Below the pieces are notes generated by a model. That model worked only from the letters and a program-made list of their open reading frames with translations. It ran no database searches and was not told the DNA's origin. Of a stretch of DNA of 64,000 nt, positions 1 through 11,769 are shown piece after piece. Origin of the DNA: Hyposmocoma kahamanoa. Taxonomy: Eukaryota > Arthropoda > Insecta > Lepidoptera > Cosmopterigidae. The position numbers and the translations under genes were made by a program. The stretch's first letter is position 1. Every line of letters starts with the position of its first letter. The stretch spans positions 8,106,385-8,170,384 of the forward strand of contig NW_020654422.1 in NCBI RefSeq assembly GCF_003589595.1, read 5' to 3'.

Positions 1-56
1 ACTAGATAGTTCATCAGTAACATAAATATAAACTAATAATTTGTTCAGATGTTTAA

Positions 57-254
57 CTGTTTCCGTGGCCGAACGGTTACCATACTAGTCTGCCACGCAG
101 AGGTTCCGGTTTCGATTCCCGGCCGGGAGAAATATTTGTGTGGCCCACATTTATTTCTTTTATTTTATTTTATACAGCTATCTATGTGTATGTCCGCGAC
201 ACAGGGTTTCCCTAATACAAGGCTATGAGTGTGAGCGTTTAAAAAATATTATAA
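57..254 (+). mobile_element. tRNA-derived SINE, family A, copy 1
   Basis: The left end reads like a tRNA: an A-box (TGGCCGAACGG at 66-76) is followed by a B-box-like GTTTCGATTCC near 110. A non-tRNA body shared with four other copies in this window then runs to an A/T-rich tail near 240-254. The A and B boxes are the internal RNA polymerase III promoter of tRNA-derived SINEs. This copy is diverged from the others and its B-box carries a mismatch. It abuts the LINE endonuclease remnant that starts around 255. The repeated body shows it is a SINE and not a tRNA gene. The family name is unknown to me. Confidence 0.75.
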
Positions 255-1048
255 TGTGTGTGAGCTCTGGCACAAAGGGTTCTATACGTATAACGCTCGC
301 ACACTGTGGTCGGACGAGAGGATCGTCGAGCTGGAAGAGGAGGTGAACAAGTTGCACTGGGATATCGTGGGCCTGTCGGAAGTCCGTAGAGAGGGGGAGG
401 ACACGATAGCCCTGAAATCCGGCAAATTGTTCTACTTCAGGGAAGGTGACCAGCAGTCCCAAGGTGGTGTCGGGTTTATCGTCCACAAGTCCCTTTTGGG
501 AACATTACATCCATTGGGAGTGCGTCGAGCATGGTTGCGTACCTTATACTCAGAGTATCTAAGCGGTACTCGCTGAAGGTCATACAGGTCTACGCACCGA
601 CCTAGACAAACCTACATGAGTTAGAGGCTATGTATGAGGACATAAGTCAAGCCATGCATACCTCCCAAACACACTTCAATGTTGTCATGGGGGACTTCAA
701 CGCCAAACTGGGCAGTGGAATGGTTGATGAGCCGAGAGTGGAGAAATTTGGTTATGGACAGCGAAATTCCAGGGACCAAAGGAGAGACTCTTTATGATGA
801 ATTCCTTCTTCCAAAAACCACCTCAAAGGAAATGTACCTGGTTAAGTCCTGATGGTGTCACAAGAAATGAGACAGACTTTATATTAACCGACAAGAGACA
901 GATATTCAACAATGTTTCGGTTATCAATAGGGTGAAAACTGGAAGCGATCACAGGATGGTAAGAGGCTTGTTGAATATCGATGTCAAACATAAGAGGTCA
1001 CGACTGATGAAGTCTACTCTGCGACCCAGCGGTACCCATACACGGTAA
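255..1048 (+). pseudogene. RTE-clade LINE, endonuclease half, decayed
   Basis: This is the remnant of an APE-type endonuclease domain from a non-LTR retrotransposon of the RTE/BovB kind, often annotated in insects as craniofacial development protein 2-like. One frame (256-576) shows YNARTL, then DIVGLSEVR with the catalytic Glu, then GVGFIV. Reading shifts frame near 500-520 and continues through VIQVYAPT to a stop, then through MGDFNAKLG (the GDFN motif) to another stop. It resumes at 794-1048 with NSFFQKPPQRK, ETDFIL and GSDHRMV (the SDH motif). At least one frameshift and several stops make it non-functional. The reverse transcriptase half lies at 3430-4621, separated by about 2.4 kb of inserted or unrelated DNA. 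Confidence 0.85.
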
Positions 1049-2074
1049 AAACAGATTACTAACAAAAAGACAAAATTCTTTTTATGAAGACAAATTTATT
1101 ATATCCAACAAAACGATCCTCTCCCTATAGACGCTAGAGAATAATTACTTGATAATAGTAAAAAAACGTCTCAAAAGTTTATATTAGTTATAAGATATAG
1201 ATATAAATACATATTTAATCCAAGAGCAAATTAATTTACTTAAGTCATAAAGCTACTCTAGATTTAACAAAATATTTATTAGTTATTACAAATTTCTGAT
1301 TTTGACTTGAAAAAAAAAAATTAAAAATTGAGGAGTACTTAATTATTTAATTACTTAATTTTTCTATATTTAAGTGTGTAGCGCTGGTCAACGAAGGGGT
1401 TGCGTAGTACGACGAATTGAGACGCAGACTTCGGTGTAGAAAGGCGTATATTATCAAAAAGGGTAAATTTACAGGGTTATGGACCCAACAGTATGTCTCA
1501 CTAGCGTGAAAGCACAGTAGCAGAAATAGGACGGAACCGTCTCAAATACTTGAGTGCCGTTCAGTGCCTCATAAATGCTGCAGCGGTAGAAGGCATTTAC
1601 AATTTAAAACGTATGAGATGATTAATACTATTAGAGTTAACAAAACGATAGCGTGTTTCAGAGTTCAACTAATGCCATCTAGCAGTAGCGCGATGGAACT
1701 AATTGCATGTTAAAGTTGTGCTTGTTTCAAGTGTAGTTTGATTTCATGCTGATACCAAATTTCTTAAATTATGACTACAAAGAACACACTAACAAACTAC
1801 AAAGAGATACTACGTATTGTTTCTTTGGAAAAATGACTGTTTATGATTTTTAAGATTACAAGCACAAGTAAAAGTAATCGTTACCGCGTGCGCCGTCGGC
1901 CACATGTCACGTCAACATTGACTATGAAAACGTAACGAAATGTTGCTTTAAAAATATACTTCTAGAATTTAGAATATTAATCTGAATAGCAAAACACTTC
2001 TTTTTTTGTCTAAGAATATATTTTCTTAAAATACACCAAGTAATGACAATATTTTTATTACTTTTAATATATTA
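1049..2074. other. AT-rich spacer between LINE halves
   Basis: About 1 kb without a supportable gene. It interrupts the collinear LINE between its endonuclease half and its reverse transcriptase half, to the left of the mariner element. The stretch is AT-rich with homopolymer runs (for example near 1308-1320). I recognise no domain. It may be a separate insertion into which mariner later jumped, or badly decayed LINE linker plus other DNA. Confidence 0.5.
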
Positions 2075-3352
2075 GGGGTTAAAGTATGAAATTGCCGTTT
2101 TATTGCAATAGGTTCTTTGAATTTTCATAGAATCTTCATGGTTTGAGGTTTTGGAATGAAACTTTTTTCAAATGGTTTCTGTGATTTTTTTTTTTTAAAT
2201 TTGAAACATTTGAATATCGACTTTCAATTGTTTTTGTTATTCAATTTAGACAAGAAAGATGGATACTGCGAAAATTCGAGTGATTTTTGAATACGAGTTC
2301 CGACGCGGAAGTAACGCGGCAGAAACAGCCCGCAATATCAATGCTGCGTTTGGAGAGGGTCTACTAATGAACGCACCGTGCGATTTTGGTTTAAACGCTT
2401 TCGTGATGGAAATTTCGACTTAAAGAACGAGTCACAAGGAAGACCGCCCACACAGGTGAATAACGATGAATTAAGAGAGATAGTGGAAGCCGATCCTAGT
2501 CAAACTACCCAGGAATTAGCGGCATGGTTTAACGTTACCTTACCCACAATATTGACTCACTTGCGTCAAATCAATAAAATAAAAAAATACGAAAAATGGG
2601 TGCCTCATGATTTGACTGATCTGCAGAAAGAAACGCGTGTTGAAACATGTGTTGCCTTGTTGAACCGGTACAGAAATGAAGGAATATTGGATCGAATTGT
2701 AACATGTGATGAAAAGTGGATTCTTTATGATAACCGGAAAAGAAAAATGCAATGGCTGACCCCAGGTCAAATGCCACAACAGTGTCCTAAAGCAAAACTT
2801 ACCAATAAAAAGGTAATGGTAACTGTTTGGTGGTCTCAGCATGGTGTTATTCACTATAGTTTTCTCCGATCTGGTCAAGCAATAACGGCAGATGTCTATT
2901 GTGCCGAACTCCGAACCATGTTGACAAAACTAGCAGTAAAACAGCCCCGACTCATGAATCGATCTTCACCATTATTGCTCCACGACAACGCGAGACCTCA
3001 CACAGCACGAGAAACCATTTTGACCCTTCAGGAACTGCAGTTAGAAACCATTCGTCATCCTCCGTATTCACCAGACCTTGCTCCAACGGACTACCATTTT
3101 TTTCGTGATTTGGACAATTATCTACGTGACAAGAAGTTTTCTTCCCAGGAGGCAGTACAAAATGCTTTCACACAGTTTGTGCAGTCTAGATCGTCGGAGT
3201 TCTATCGCAAAGGCATTAATAACCTTCCCATTAGATGGCAGCAATGTATAGATAATAATGGCAACTATTTTGATTAAATAAATTTGTTAAAAATTTAAAA
3301 AATAAACAATTTAGATTTTCAGTACAAATCGGCAATTTCATACTTTAACCCC
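2075..3352 (+). mobile_element. mariner transposon with perfect 23-bp inverted ends
   Basis: A 1,278-bp element bounded by perfect 23-bp inverted repeats (2075-2097 and 3330-3352, outer bases GGGGTTAAAGTATG...). It is flanked on both sides by TA (2073-2074 and 3353-3354), the target duplication expected of the Tc1/mariner superfamily. Length and layout match mariner elements. It carries a single transposase reading frame that is broken once near its 5' end. The identical termini suggest a fairly young insertion. It lies in the gap between the two halves of an RTE LINE. Confidence 0.93.
2259..3277 (+). pseudogene. mariner transposase, one frameshift
   Basis: Cut-and-paste transposase that binds the element's inverted repeats and cuts DNA in the nucleus. 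The ATG at 2259 begins the expected N-terminus (MDTAKIRVIFEYEFRRG), with a helix-turn-helix region. Near 2359-2362 the frame changes by one missing base, after the GEG codons and before the codons for TNERTVRFWFKRF. From there an uninterrupted 299-residue frame (2378-3277) runs to the stop. It includes WVPHDL, TCDEKW (first catalytic Asp), HDNARPHTA (second Asp) and YSPDLAPTDYHFF (third Asp). Thirty-four residues separate the last two acids, giving the mariner DD34D triad. The catalytic domain is therefore intact and only the N-terminal junction is broken. Length would be near the family norm of about 340 residues. The single-base change could also be an assembly error. Confidence 0.92.
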
Positions 3353-3429
3353 TATTATATTCCTTTAGAATTAGCAAATATTTTGAGAAAATGCTCTTTC
3401 TTATTAATAGAATTCCTTTTTTTTCTGTG
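3353..3429. other. short spacer after mariner
   Basis: AT-rich link between the right mariner end and the point where LINE coding similarity resumes. No feature is seen in it beyond the TA duplication at its start. Confidence 0.4.
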
Positions 3430-4621
3430 TATAAATGACTCGTCGTTTCGATCGTTTCGACTGCCTACAGGACTGCGTCTCTGTGGACGAGATTAGCAAT
3501 AAGTTGGTGGAGACTGTCCACACGGTTGGGTCAAAAATCTTTAGGCACCCGCCGCAAGGATAAGCCGCAGAAACTCTCCAATCATACTCTCAAGCTAATG
3601 GCAAATCGACGCGATATGACGCCACAGTCCTCCGATAAGGTTAAAGCCTACAGACAGCTTAATAGACACATATGGAAGTCTACGCGACAGGACATGCGGG
3701 TCTTTAATACCAATAATATTAAAGATACCATAGAGCGGAACTAAGGCAAGTTGTTTGCAAGGAACATGTCTATTGGGCAAAGTCAGCTTACAAAGCTGAA
3801 GACGGAGGATGGCAACGTTGTAACGTACAGTGACGTTGTAAAGTATGTGAGTACATAACTCACCTTCGATTTGCAGACGATATCGTGGTCATGGCAGAAT
3901 CATTGGAGGAGTATGGCACCATGCTCGGTGACCTCAATAGAGTTTCCTAGCAGAGTCTAAAAATGATCATGGACAAGACGAAACTTATGTCGAATGTCCA
4001 TGTCGTACCCACCCCCATAACAGTGGGAACCTCTACTCTCGAAGTTGTTGACGGGTATGTGTACCTCAGACAAACCGTCCTATTAGGCAGGGCCAACTTC
4101 CAGAAAGAGTCAATCGTCGAATCCGACTCGGTTGGGCAGCTTTCGGGAAGTTCCGGCACGTCTTCTCGTCCGCAATTCCGCAGTCCTTGAAGACAAAAGT
4201 CTTCGAGCAATGCGTCTTGCCAGCCATGACCTTCGGCTCTGAGACGTGGTCAGCTTTTTTATGCGCTGTATATATTACTCAACGAGCTATGGAGCGAACA
4301 ATGCTCGGCATTTCTCAACGTGATCGACTCAGAAATCAGGAGAGCCGTAGAAGAACGAAAGTCACCGATACAGCTCGAAGGATTAGCAAGTTAAAGTGGC
4401 AGCGGGCAGGGCACATAGCTCGTAGAACTGACGGGCATTGGGGCAGAAAGGGTCTTGAATGGAGACCACGAACCGGAAGGTGTTCAGTGGGCCGGCCCCC
4501 TACTAGATGGACGGCTGACCTGGTAAGGGCGGTGGGTAACCGATGGATGCACGTCGCGTCCGACCGGCTGGTCAGGAAATCTTTGGGGGAAGCCTATGTT
4601 CAACAGAGTTCGTCTTCCGGC
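3430..4621 (+). pseudogene. RTE-clade LINE, reverse transcriptase half, internally deleted
   Basis: This continues the LINE seen at 255-1048. The linker region reads DEISNKLVETVHTVGSK, then a frame (3526-3744) with KPQKLSNHTLKLM and YRQLNRHIWK. Near 3850-3868 the sequence jumps from the region after KTEDGNVV straight to HLRFADDIVVMAES. Most of the palm and finger coding part of the reverse transcriptase is therefore deleted, although the FADD catalytic box survives. Downstream are DKTKLMSNVHVVPTP, SLKTKVFEQCVLPAMT split across a frame change near 4187, then GSETWS, RAMERTMLGISQRDRLRN and the typical RTE C-terminus ending in EAYVQQ. The stop TGA at 4621-4623 is followed directly by a TA repeat, as expected for RTE elements with a minimal 3' UTR. 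Non-functional. Confidence 0.87.
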
Positions 4622-4624
4622 TGA

Positions 4625-4655
<31 letters not shown>

Positions 4656-4680
4656 GTATATGTATATATATGTGTATATG

Positions 4681-4711
<31 letters not shown>

Positions 4712-4745
4712 ATATATATATATATGTGTACATATGTATATACAG
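4622..4745. repeat. TA/TATG microsatellite at LINE 3' end
   Basis: About 120 bp of TA dinucleotides with interspersed TATG and TACA steps, starting right at the LINE stop codon. Open frames across it are low-complexity Tyr/Ile artefacts. Its position suggests it grew from the short simple-repeat tail typical of RTE-clade LINEs. Confidence 0.9.
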
Positions 4746-5339
4746 TCGTATTTATATTGTCATCATTGATAGTTATATTTTAAAAAATTTATTGTACAAT
4801 AATGTCCCGCAGACTTACTTTTTTCATCACGGCTAGAGTTGGCTAGAAGAGATGCACTATCTACAGATAAGAATTACATTTATGTACATGACTCATGTAA
4901 CCTAAATGTAAATGATATTGGCTACTGGATCACAGAACGTATTGTAAGTATATAATTTGCAATTTATGATATCAGCATGTACATTTGATCTTTATACATC
5001 TCTCGGCTTGTGACCTTACAGAAGATAAAATGCCTACAAAAGTTATTAATAGTGTAATAAATTATATTTTCGGAACTATTATTAATTTCTTTCTTTGTTT
5101 CCATTTATTATATTTTCTTTGTTTTAAAACTAAATTTTATTCATCACCAGTGGAGCTTTCGATAAACTTTATACATAGATCTATAATAACAAAAACAATT
5201 TTTTTTATTATTTACTTCATTAATAATAATAATTTACCGTTAATAAAATTCAATTTAATTCTTATGTAATGTTTAAATTAAAAAGTTTAAATTTATTAAT
5301 AGGTACCTGAATAAAGAAACATTTTTATTTATTTAGTAA
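4746..5339. other. AT-rich, no gene seen
   Basis: Non-coding AT-rich sequence. A 94-residue frame (4985-5269) is Phe/Ile/Leu-rich because of T/A-rich composition and shows no domain or splice context. Confidence 0.5.
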
Positions 5340-5455
5340 GTTGCACAGTTGGGGTAATAAGGCCACATTGCAAAATAACAACTTATCAGGAAAAGAGTTT
5401 AAAGATTGTACGAACGATATTGGTCGATCACTTTTCGTGCTTAAATAGGACGTAC
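5340..5455 (+). repeat. Dispersed repeat C, copy 1
   Basis: Contains AAGGCCACATTGCAAAATAA, then ...TCAGGAAAAGAGTTTAAAGATT... and ACGAACGATATT. The same order of words recurs at 5700-5870 and 61960-62175 on the same strand. It looks like an old interspersed repeat or the 3' part of a retroelement. I do not recognise the family. Confidence 0.55.
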
Positions 5456-5694
5456 GTACGTACGCTGCTATATGATTAACCTCTCCAATGGTCTATACAA
5501 GCTTTGAAAGTAAAATAGAAAAATATAATTAGTATAAACATTATAACCTGACCTTTCGAAGATAGATGCGTTCATTCGTTTCCATACATTATGCCAATCT
5601 ATAGAGCTGGTATCTTTCTACGGTGTGGTACTTTTTTAAACAGTAAGCCAACTATTTGAAATACTACTCCTGTTTTCTCGACTTTATTAAGTCT

Positions 5695-5875
5695 GTACAA
5701 TGTATATTACACCCTTACTGTAATAAACCCACATCTACAAAATGACAACTTAAGTTTACAGTTGATACGAAGGAAATTTGTCGATAACTTTTATGCTTAG
5801 ATAATTTTTAAAAATTTCACATTATACGTAATTTTTTTTATGTAGTTATTATATTTATTATATTAGGTATTATTT
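5695..5875 (+). repeat. Dispersed repeat C, copy 2
   Basis: Shares CACCCTTACTGTAAT..., CCACATCTACAAAATGACAA, ...GATAACTTTTATGCTTAGAT and a terminal ...TTATGTAGTTATTATAT segment with the copy at 61960-62175. No coding potential is seen. Confidence 0.6.
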
Positions 5876-6018
5876 TTATTGTTAGTAGCACTTTTGAAAT
5901 ATGATGGCATGTGTCTTTATTACAACAAGTATACGAAGTATTATTTGACTGGATCAGAGATGTTTTGGTAAATTGAGTTAAATAAAAAATATTGTAATTT
6001 CTTTTGAACATTAAATAA

Positions 6019-6211
6019 TAACGCACACACTCAACATAGCCCCGCACTATGGAAAACCCCGTGTCGCGAGTGCTATGGACACACACATAGACAACCATAA
6101 ATTACACCCAAACTCACGAGAGAAGTAAATGTAGGCCATACAAATATTTCTGCCGGCCCGGGAATCGAACCTGGGACCTGTACGTGGCAGTCCATTCGGC
6201 CACGGAGGCAG
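6019..6211 (-). mobile_element. tRNA-derived SINE, family A, copy 2
   Basis: Minus-strand copy. The tRNA-like head lies at the right end (about 6140-6211), with a perfect B-box read on the minus strand (GGTTCGATTCC). The body includes the shared CACGAGAGAAGTAAATGTAG and ACACACATAGACAACC segments. The A/T-rich tail is at the left (TTAAATAATAA before 6021). The A-box region has lost several bases relative to the other copies. Confidence 0.8.
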
Positions 6212-9200
6212 TTAAAACATTATTTCTATAGTATCTCCCACTTATCTTGATTAACTTTACAGTGATATGGCAATGCGTATTAATAATTGTTTAGGTAATT
6301 AGGTATACTATATCTTTTGACACCTAAGAACCTACCTAACCAAATATAGTTTAATGACTTTTCTTGCCCTTGTCGTTCGTAAAAAGTTGTACCTTAGCAC
6401 AAGAGCAAAATGATTTTAAAGCTATGTCTGGCGGTCCCCCGCTGCTTCAGCAAATTGCTTGATAAATCTAACATGAAGATTAATTTTAATTAGTGCTTAA
6501 TCCAGATAAAACATATTTAAGCTCTTAAATATAATTTAATTAAAAAGATACAGCATTCGGCCACTTATTTATGTTAAAGAATTAAACGGATTTAGTAAAA
6601 GTAGCTTACAGATTTGAATTTAATAATAATTTCATGGATTTTCAAATTATTCCTCTTCAGTTTCTCACGCCACCGCAGGAGTCAGTAAAAAATGAGTTCC
6701 CTTTTAAACATTCAAATAAAAAATCGATGGCATTCTGACACGAACCATGCAGTGTTTCTCTAAAACACGTCAATTAGCAGACAGCCGTAAACCACAGGCA
6801 TTCTGTGTAGCCGACACCGGCGAGGGTACGCCGCCATCTTGGATTGGGGGTCAAATTAAATTGACATGTGGTTTGTGCAGACATATTGTGTAGCCCGCGC
6901 ACCATTGTGTTGTCACCCCTAATTATACAGGTCCGTTGATATGAGCAGATTAGGCACTGGTAATTAACGTAATGTGAGTGGCGGATTTAAATTGCCCAGA
7001 TTCTCGTGCTATTCCTCTATACAAATCACACCCGCCCCCATTTTCTAGAACTTATTGTGCCGAACCTCATTCCCTATTCCAAATAACATGGCATTAACTA
7101 AAGTTACAATTGCAGTATTTATAATAGGATTTCTCCGTCCACAGTTTGCATCAATTATAATATTTAGCGTACATTTCGAATATCCTTAAAATACAAAATA
7201 ACGCTGGCATAAAATTTCTTTAGCGAAAATGTTATTCAGCCTCGGGCAATAGCTTAAATTATAAAACGCGGTCCGCGGCAGGCAACGTAATATCGTGGCT
7301 AAAAGAAGGAAAATCTCTTCGAAGCGTTGTCGTTAAATTATCGCATCTGATCGAAGCCGGGCCAGACGCGGCGTCAGCGACCACGCTGAGTTTAGCATAT
7401 CGCCTGAGCTCGCTAAATCCTCGCGACATAATACAGACGTTAGTCGAGTGCCGAACACGGAGGGCGTCCCGTGTTAAAGCCATTATCAAACCCTATTACT
7501 ATTTAAAAAAATGGTCGTCCTAAAATTCAACGCTTTCGCAAGAAAGGAAAATTGTTCGCGGACAGACACTTAATAGGATTGGATGAAGATGGTGGAGTAA
7601 TAAAGCGTGTTCTGTAATGTATTATAGAAGGAGTGCAAATATCACCTCCTTCCGAGGGGCGCCTTGGCTCTGCTGCAAAAGATTATATAAGCTTCCCGAA
7701 CGTTCTGACATTGTGCGAAGATCCACCACAACAAGTATTGATTACATCTTGCATTCTTTCGGAACGTAGACAATTATTACAAACAAAAACTATTTGGCTT
7801 GATTTTGATTAACTGGAAAAGAATGCCTTATGAATTAGGAATTTGTATATGAGTGTATTGTATTGTATATATGACTAAATAAATAAGTAAATAAATAGCG
7901 TAATTTTAGAATGTTACTTCATAATTCATAATTCATAATTCATTTAATCATTGCATGTGGTTTCACTGAGGTGTTAACAATTAAAATATTACAACACATG
8001 AACCCTGTAAGGGCACTAATGATTTTACCTTAATTACACTGCATGCTGTGTCATTCAATAATTCTATTCCTATACGCTAAATACAATATAAAAATCCAAA
8101 TCTCAATAATTAAAATCATAAATGGTACAAATATAGTAAACTTAATTTGTTATATAATGCAATTCATAATTCATTCATTAATTTGATAAAACAATGAAAA
8201 TATAAAAAGTGAATAATCTTAACGCATGTCTTAAATTATTATTATGTCAAAAACGTGTCAAATTCTACAACTCTTTGCAACTGCGCACAACACTTCTGTG
8301 ACGGATTAACGAACGCCGCCTCCTGAGAAATAAAGATTTGTCTTGAAGAAGTTTTGTCTACACGACTTCAGTAGGGACATAAAATTTAAAAAAAATTATC
8401 AGTGGTAAAATTTGCGTGGAACGTTTTTGTATACGACGCACTCGCCATCGCTCCTGAAGATAGCAGCACCCTTACAAAACAGAACGACTATCACAACTTC
8501 CTTAATTATTTTAATGGAATAATACATTGTGATAATTCAATTAAGCAACTAAGAGTCATAAAAGGGCGTTTGGAAAAGTGTGATTACACAAAGTAGAAAT
8601 TTCAGTACTTATCGTTATATCATGCCAAATATTTAAATGTAGAAGTTGGCGTTCTATGACCGATACTGGTTTCGGACAATGTTAACATTTTTCAAGTCTC
8701 GCTTGTGTACTTAAAGATCTTCAAGTCCATTCATAAATATATTATTGTTCACGAAACATCATACCATACAATTCCGTAAATTAAATACAGGCCCATGTTA
8801 ATCCCGGCTCCCGATGACGGCCCGCAACTAACTAACTATAAATAATTAACTGTTACAAATAGGGGTGCATTGCTTTTGACGATATCAACCGATATCATTA
8901 CGCCGATACCAAAATAAACGAATGTAGATAATGGACGGCGGGATCAATACAAAGTAATCGCGACTGGGTCCAATAAGCCCGGCCAAAACAGCGGGGGGTC
9001 GCATCGGATCGCACAGCCTCCGAACATGGGGAAACAATATGGCGGCATGCAAATAGCTCGGCCATTATCGCACCTGGGCAGCGCGAGCCGCCCCGACGAG
9101 TAAACAAGATTACGGGAATTGAATGGCTAATTAGGGGAAAAGAAGCGGCCCCACCAACCAGCTGAGTTATCGCGCCTCGTCTCCGCCATATTTCACGACG

Positions 9201-11077
9201 CTTAACTCTCCTTTATTGTTCGGCCGCCTCTTGTTTAGCTAAAGAGGCTTGTTAGCTTATCTGCTGGAGTCTACCTAGACCGTATTAAGTGCTGTCGCAG
9301 CTAGCAACCGAGATTTACTACGCTACAGGATCCTAATGCTGCCGTTAAATAATTGACTACCCGATCCATTTGCTACCAAGAAACGAGGTGATGAAGCTGT
9401 GTAGCCACAAATAGCGACGAATTGTGTAAGTGTATTAGAAGTTCCATTAATAAACCCGAGGTCTTTATCTGTTGTCACGACTATTTTAATAACAATTATT
9501 AATAAGTGGATAAGTCAAATTATTACGGAAAGATACAATTATAAGGATATTGAATGAACATCGTAACTAGAGAGTAATGTTTACTAAGCAATGGAGACCA
9601 ATTATCAAAGGTAGTTAAACTAGTTGACTGTTTTATGGGTCAAGTTATTTATTTACTTTCACACGAGTAAACCAACTTACGCGGCGATGCTAATAAGTTA
9701 CTGCAGGCAGCCAGCCATCACAGTACAAAGCATTTAATCATTATTCAATTAATTAATTACTGACGTTTATAGATTATAAATTCAGAGGAATTACGAGTAA
9801 GAGCGGTTAATTTTATGTTATCTATTTAATTGTATAAGCCCCGGGCGATGACTACCAGCAGTTTAATAATACAAACCTAGCTAGAAATGTCGAGCACGCT
9901 CTTATTATTACCGCCATTAAAATTGTAATTCAATATACAATGTAATAGGATAACTATAAAATCTTATTTAAAACGGACACAAAAATGTTCGTTGTCTTGA
10001 AAAGCATTCCCAATTTCATAATTTTATGCCAGAGTTAATCTGACAATTTACATAATTTAACTCTCCTCCATCTAAGTTTACGACATGATATTGAAAATGA
10101 TAAATCGATAACGTTTAAAGTACGGGCAATCATACCGAAGTTGGAACAAGCAATATCAAACTTCCAGCGGAGTTCAATTACGTCGCCGATATGATATAAA
10201 GAGGTGTGTCCGCCGCGGTCGACGTCGAACTTAATTTAATTACATGCAGCGCTTGTCGCGGGCCCACACACTGTCCAGGTAATACAAGATAAATGATTCA
10301 CATCGATACAAATACACGATTGCGTTTTGTTTCACGTTACGATACGTAACAGCACCTACATAGTCAGACATGCCCCGGAAACGGTTCAGAATACTGCCGC
10401 TGAAATTCCAGCTTCCAATTAAAGCAGATTTAGTTGTATTTAAAATGAATAATGGGACACGCTAAACATTTGTTCTTTCCTAATTTCAATCACTTCTGTT
10501 TCCAAAAAGTTCTCATTAATTTGTGAAAAGCTTTTAGTGACCCGCGATCCCGAAAAGCCAAACACTTTGTCTAGAAGAAGCCAGAAAGTTCCATAATTTC
10601 TTTGCTGAGATAAGAGGCGAAAGTTCACGCAGTAGCGGAGATTTATGACATCACCGTCGCTCCTTTCACTAAATAATAAAAGGCCCGCTGTAAAACGCGG
10701 TGGGGGCATAAAAGTTTTACGTCCATACAACCCGTTGGTACGTAAACGGAGCATGTAGGGTGCTCCGCGTTAGGACGCCAAATCTCCATAAAGAGTAATC
10801 AGTGTCGACACAATAGTCCGTTGCCTCATAAATCGTACGCCAACGTCCTCATTTCGTTGCTTAGTCGCCGTCTACTTACGTCGAATTCGTGCCGCGAGCC
10901 TAGGGAGACCCATTTAAACAGCTCTAAAATTATTACCTTCCTCTAGATCGTTACTGCCGTCACCGTCCACATTTCGCGTATATTTGGTTTAGCTGTAAAA
11001 CATGATTTTTCTTTTTTTTATTGTGAACACCAAACAATAGACACAATTAAAAGTCATTTACTAATTTTTTATGCAGT
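6212..11077. other. Gene-free upstream DNA with conserved-looking blocks
   Basis: No supportable protein-coding gene, and the open frames here are short and featureless. Two stretches stand out from the AT-rich background by balanced composition and CpG content: about 6780-6990 and about 8920-9260. Such blocks upstream of insect developmental and neural genes are often conserved non-coding elements, but nothing in the sequence alone proves function. A short run of TAATTCA repeats occurs at 7919-7943. Confidence 0.45.
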
Positions 11078-11139
11078 AAATGGAATTTTTGTGTCACCAA
11101 CACTTGGTTAATAGTGTTGGTGACACAAAAATTCCATTT
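11078..11139. repeat. Perfect 27-bp inverted repeat (hairpin)
   Basis: The left arm at 11078-11104 (AAATGGAATTTTTGTGTCAC...) is the exact reverse complement of the right arm at 11113-11139, with an 8-nt loop TGGTTAAT between. No flanking target duplication or transposase is visible. It could fold as RNA if transcribed. Confidence 0.95.
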
Positions 11140-11769
11140 TTTGGTTGTATGTACGGGTTATTAGTGGTTACTAATTACTACAAAAATCTGGCAAGTGATG
11201 AATTTCAGTAATAAACAAGTAAAGAAAAAATAATGATTAAAAAAACAGTTATGTACAATTCAAACCAATGAAAGGTTTGATAAAAAAAATAATTACTGCG
11301 TACGTACACATATGTTAGACACATATTGAATGACACTAGGTATTCTAAATAATAATTCCGATCATAGAAAGTATTTTCCTTTTTAACTCCACAGTGACTT
11401 TTCACTAACGACGCATCATAATTTAATCATCTAGACAAATAAGCGCACATTTAAAAGTTTTAAACAGGAACAAGTGTCCCAAGTGAAATGATCCTTAAAC
11501 GTAGTTTTGCGTGCGTCACTCAAGGAGCAACGACATCAATCTTCAGTATACTACTTACTCGAAGGACTAAGGTATATTAAAAGTATTTTTACAGCTTTGT
11601 TAGTTCCTATTTATTTTCCTACTTAGTAAACAATATTGTTTAAGTTCAGCTGTAAAAATGTTAAGGAGAATTTATTGAGGTGTATCTTTCGTTTCAAGGT
11701 CTGAGTTACTATTTTTCTAAACAAACAAAGCAGTAAAATGTTGGAGTTTCATTAGCAGTAATGTTTTAG
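11140..11769. other. No gene seen
   Basis: AT-rich non-coding sequence between the hairpin and repeat B. No domain, repeat or splice-supported exon was recognised. Confidence 0.4.

Noticed and set aside
4484..4836. Tyr/Ile-rich open frames over the TA repeat
   Set aside because: Translation artefacts of a dinucleotide microsatellite.
7259..7489. 76-codon minus-strand frame
   Set aside because: No domain or splice context. It lies in a mildly GC-richer non-coding stretch.
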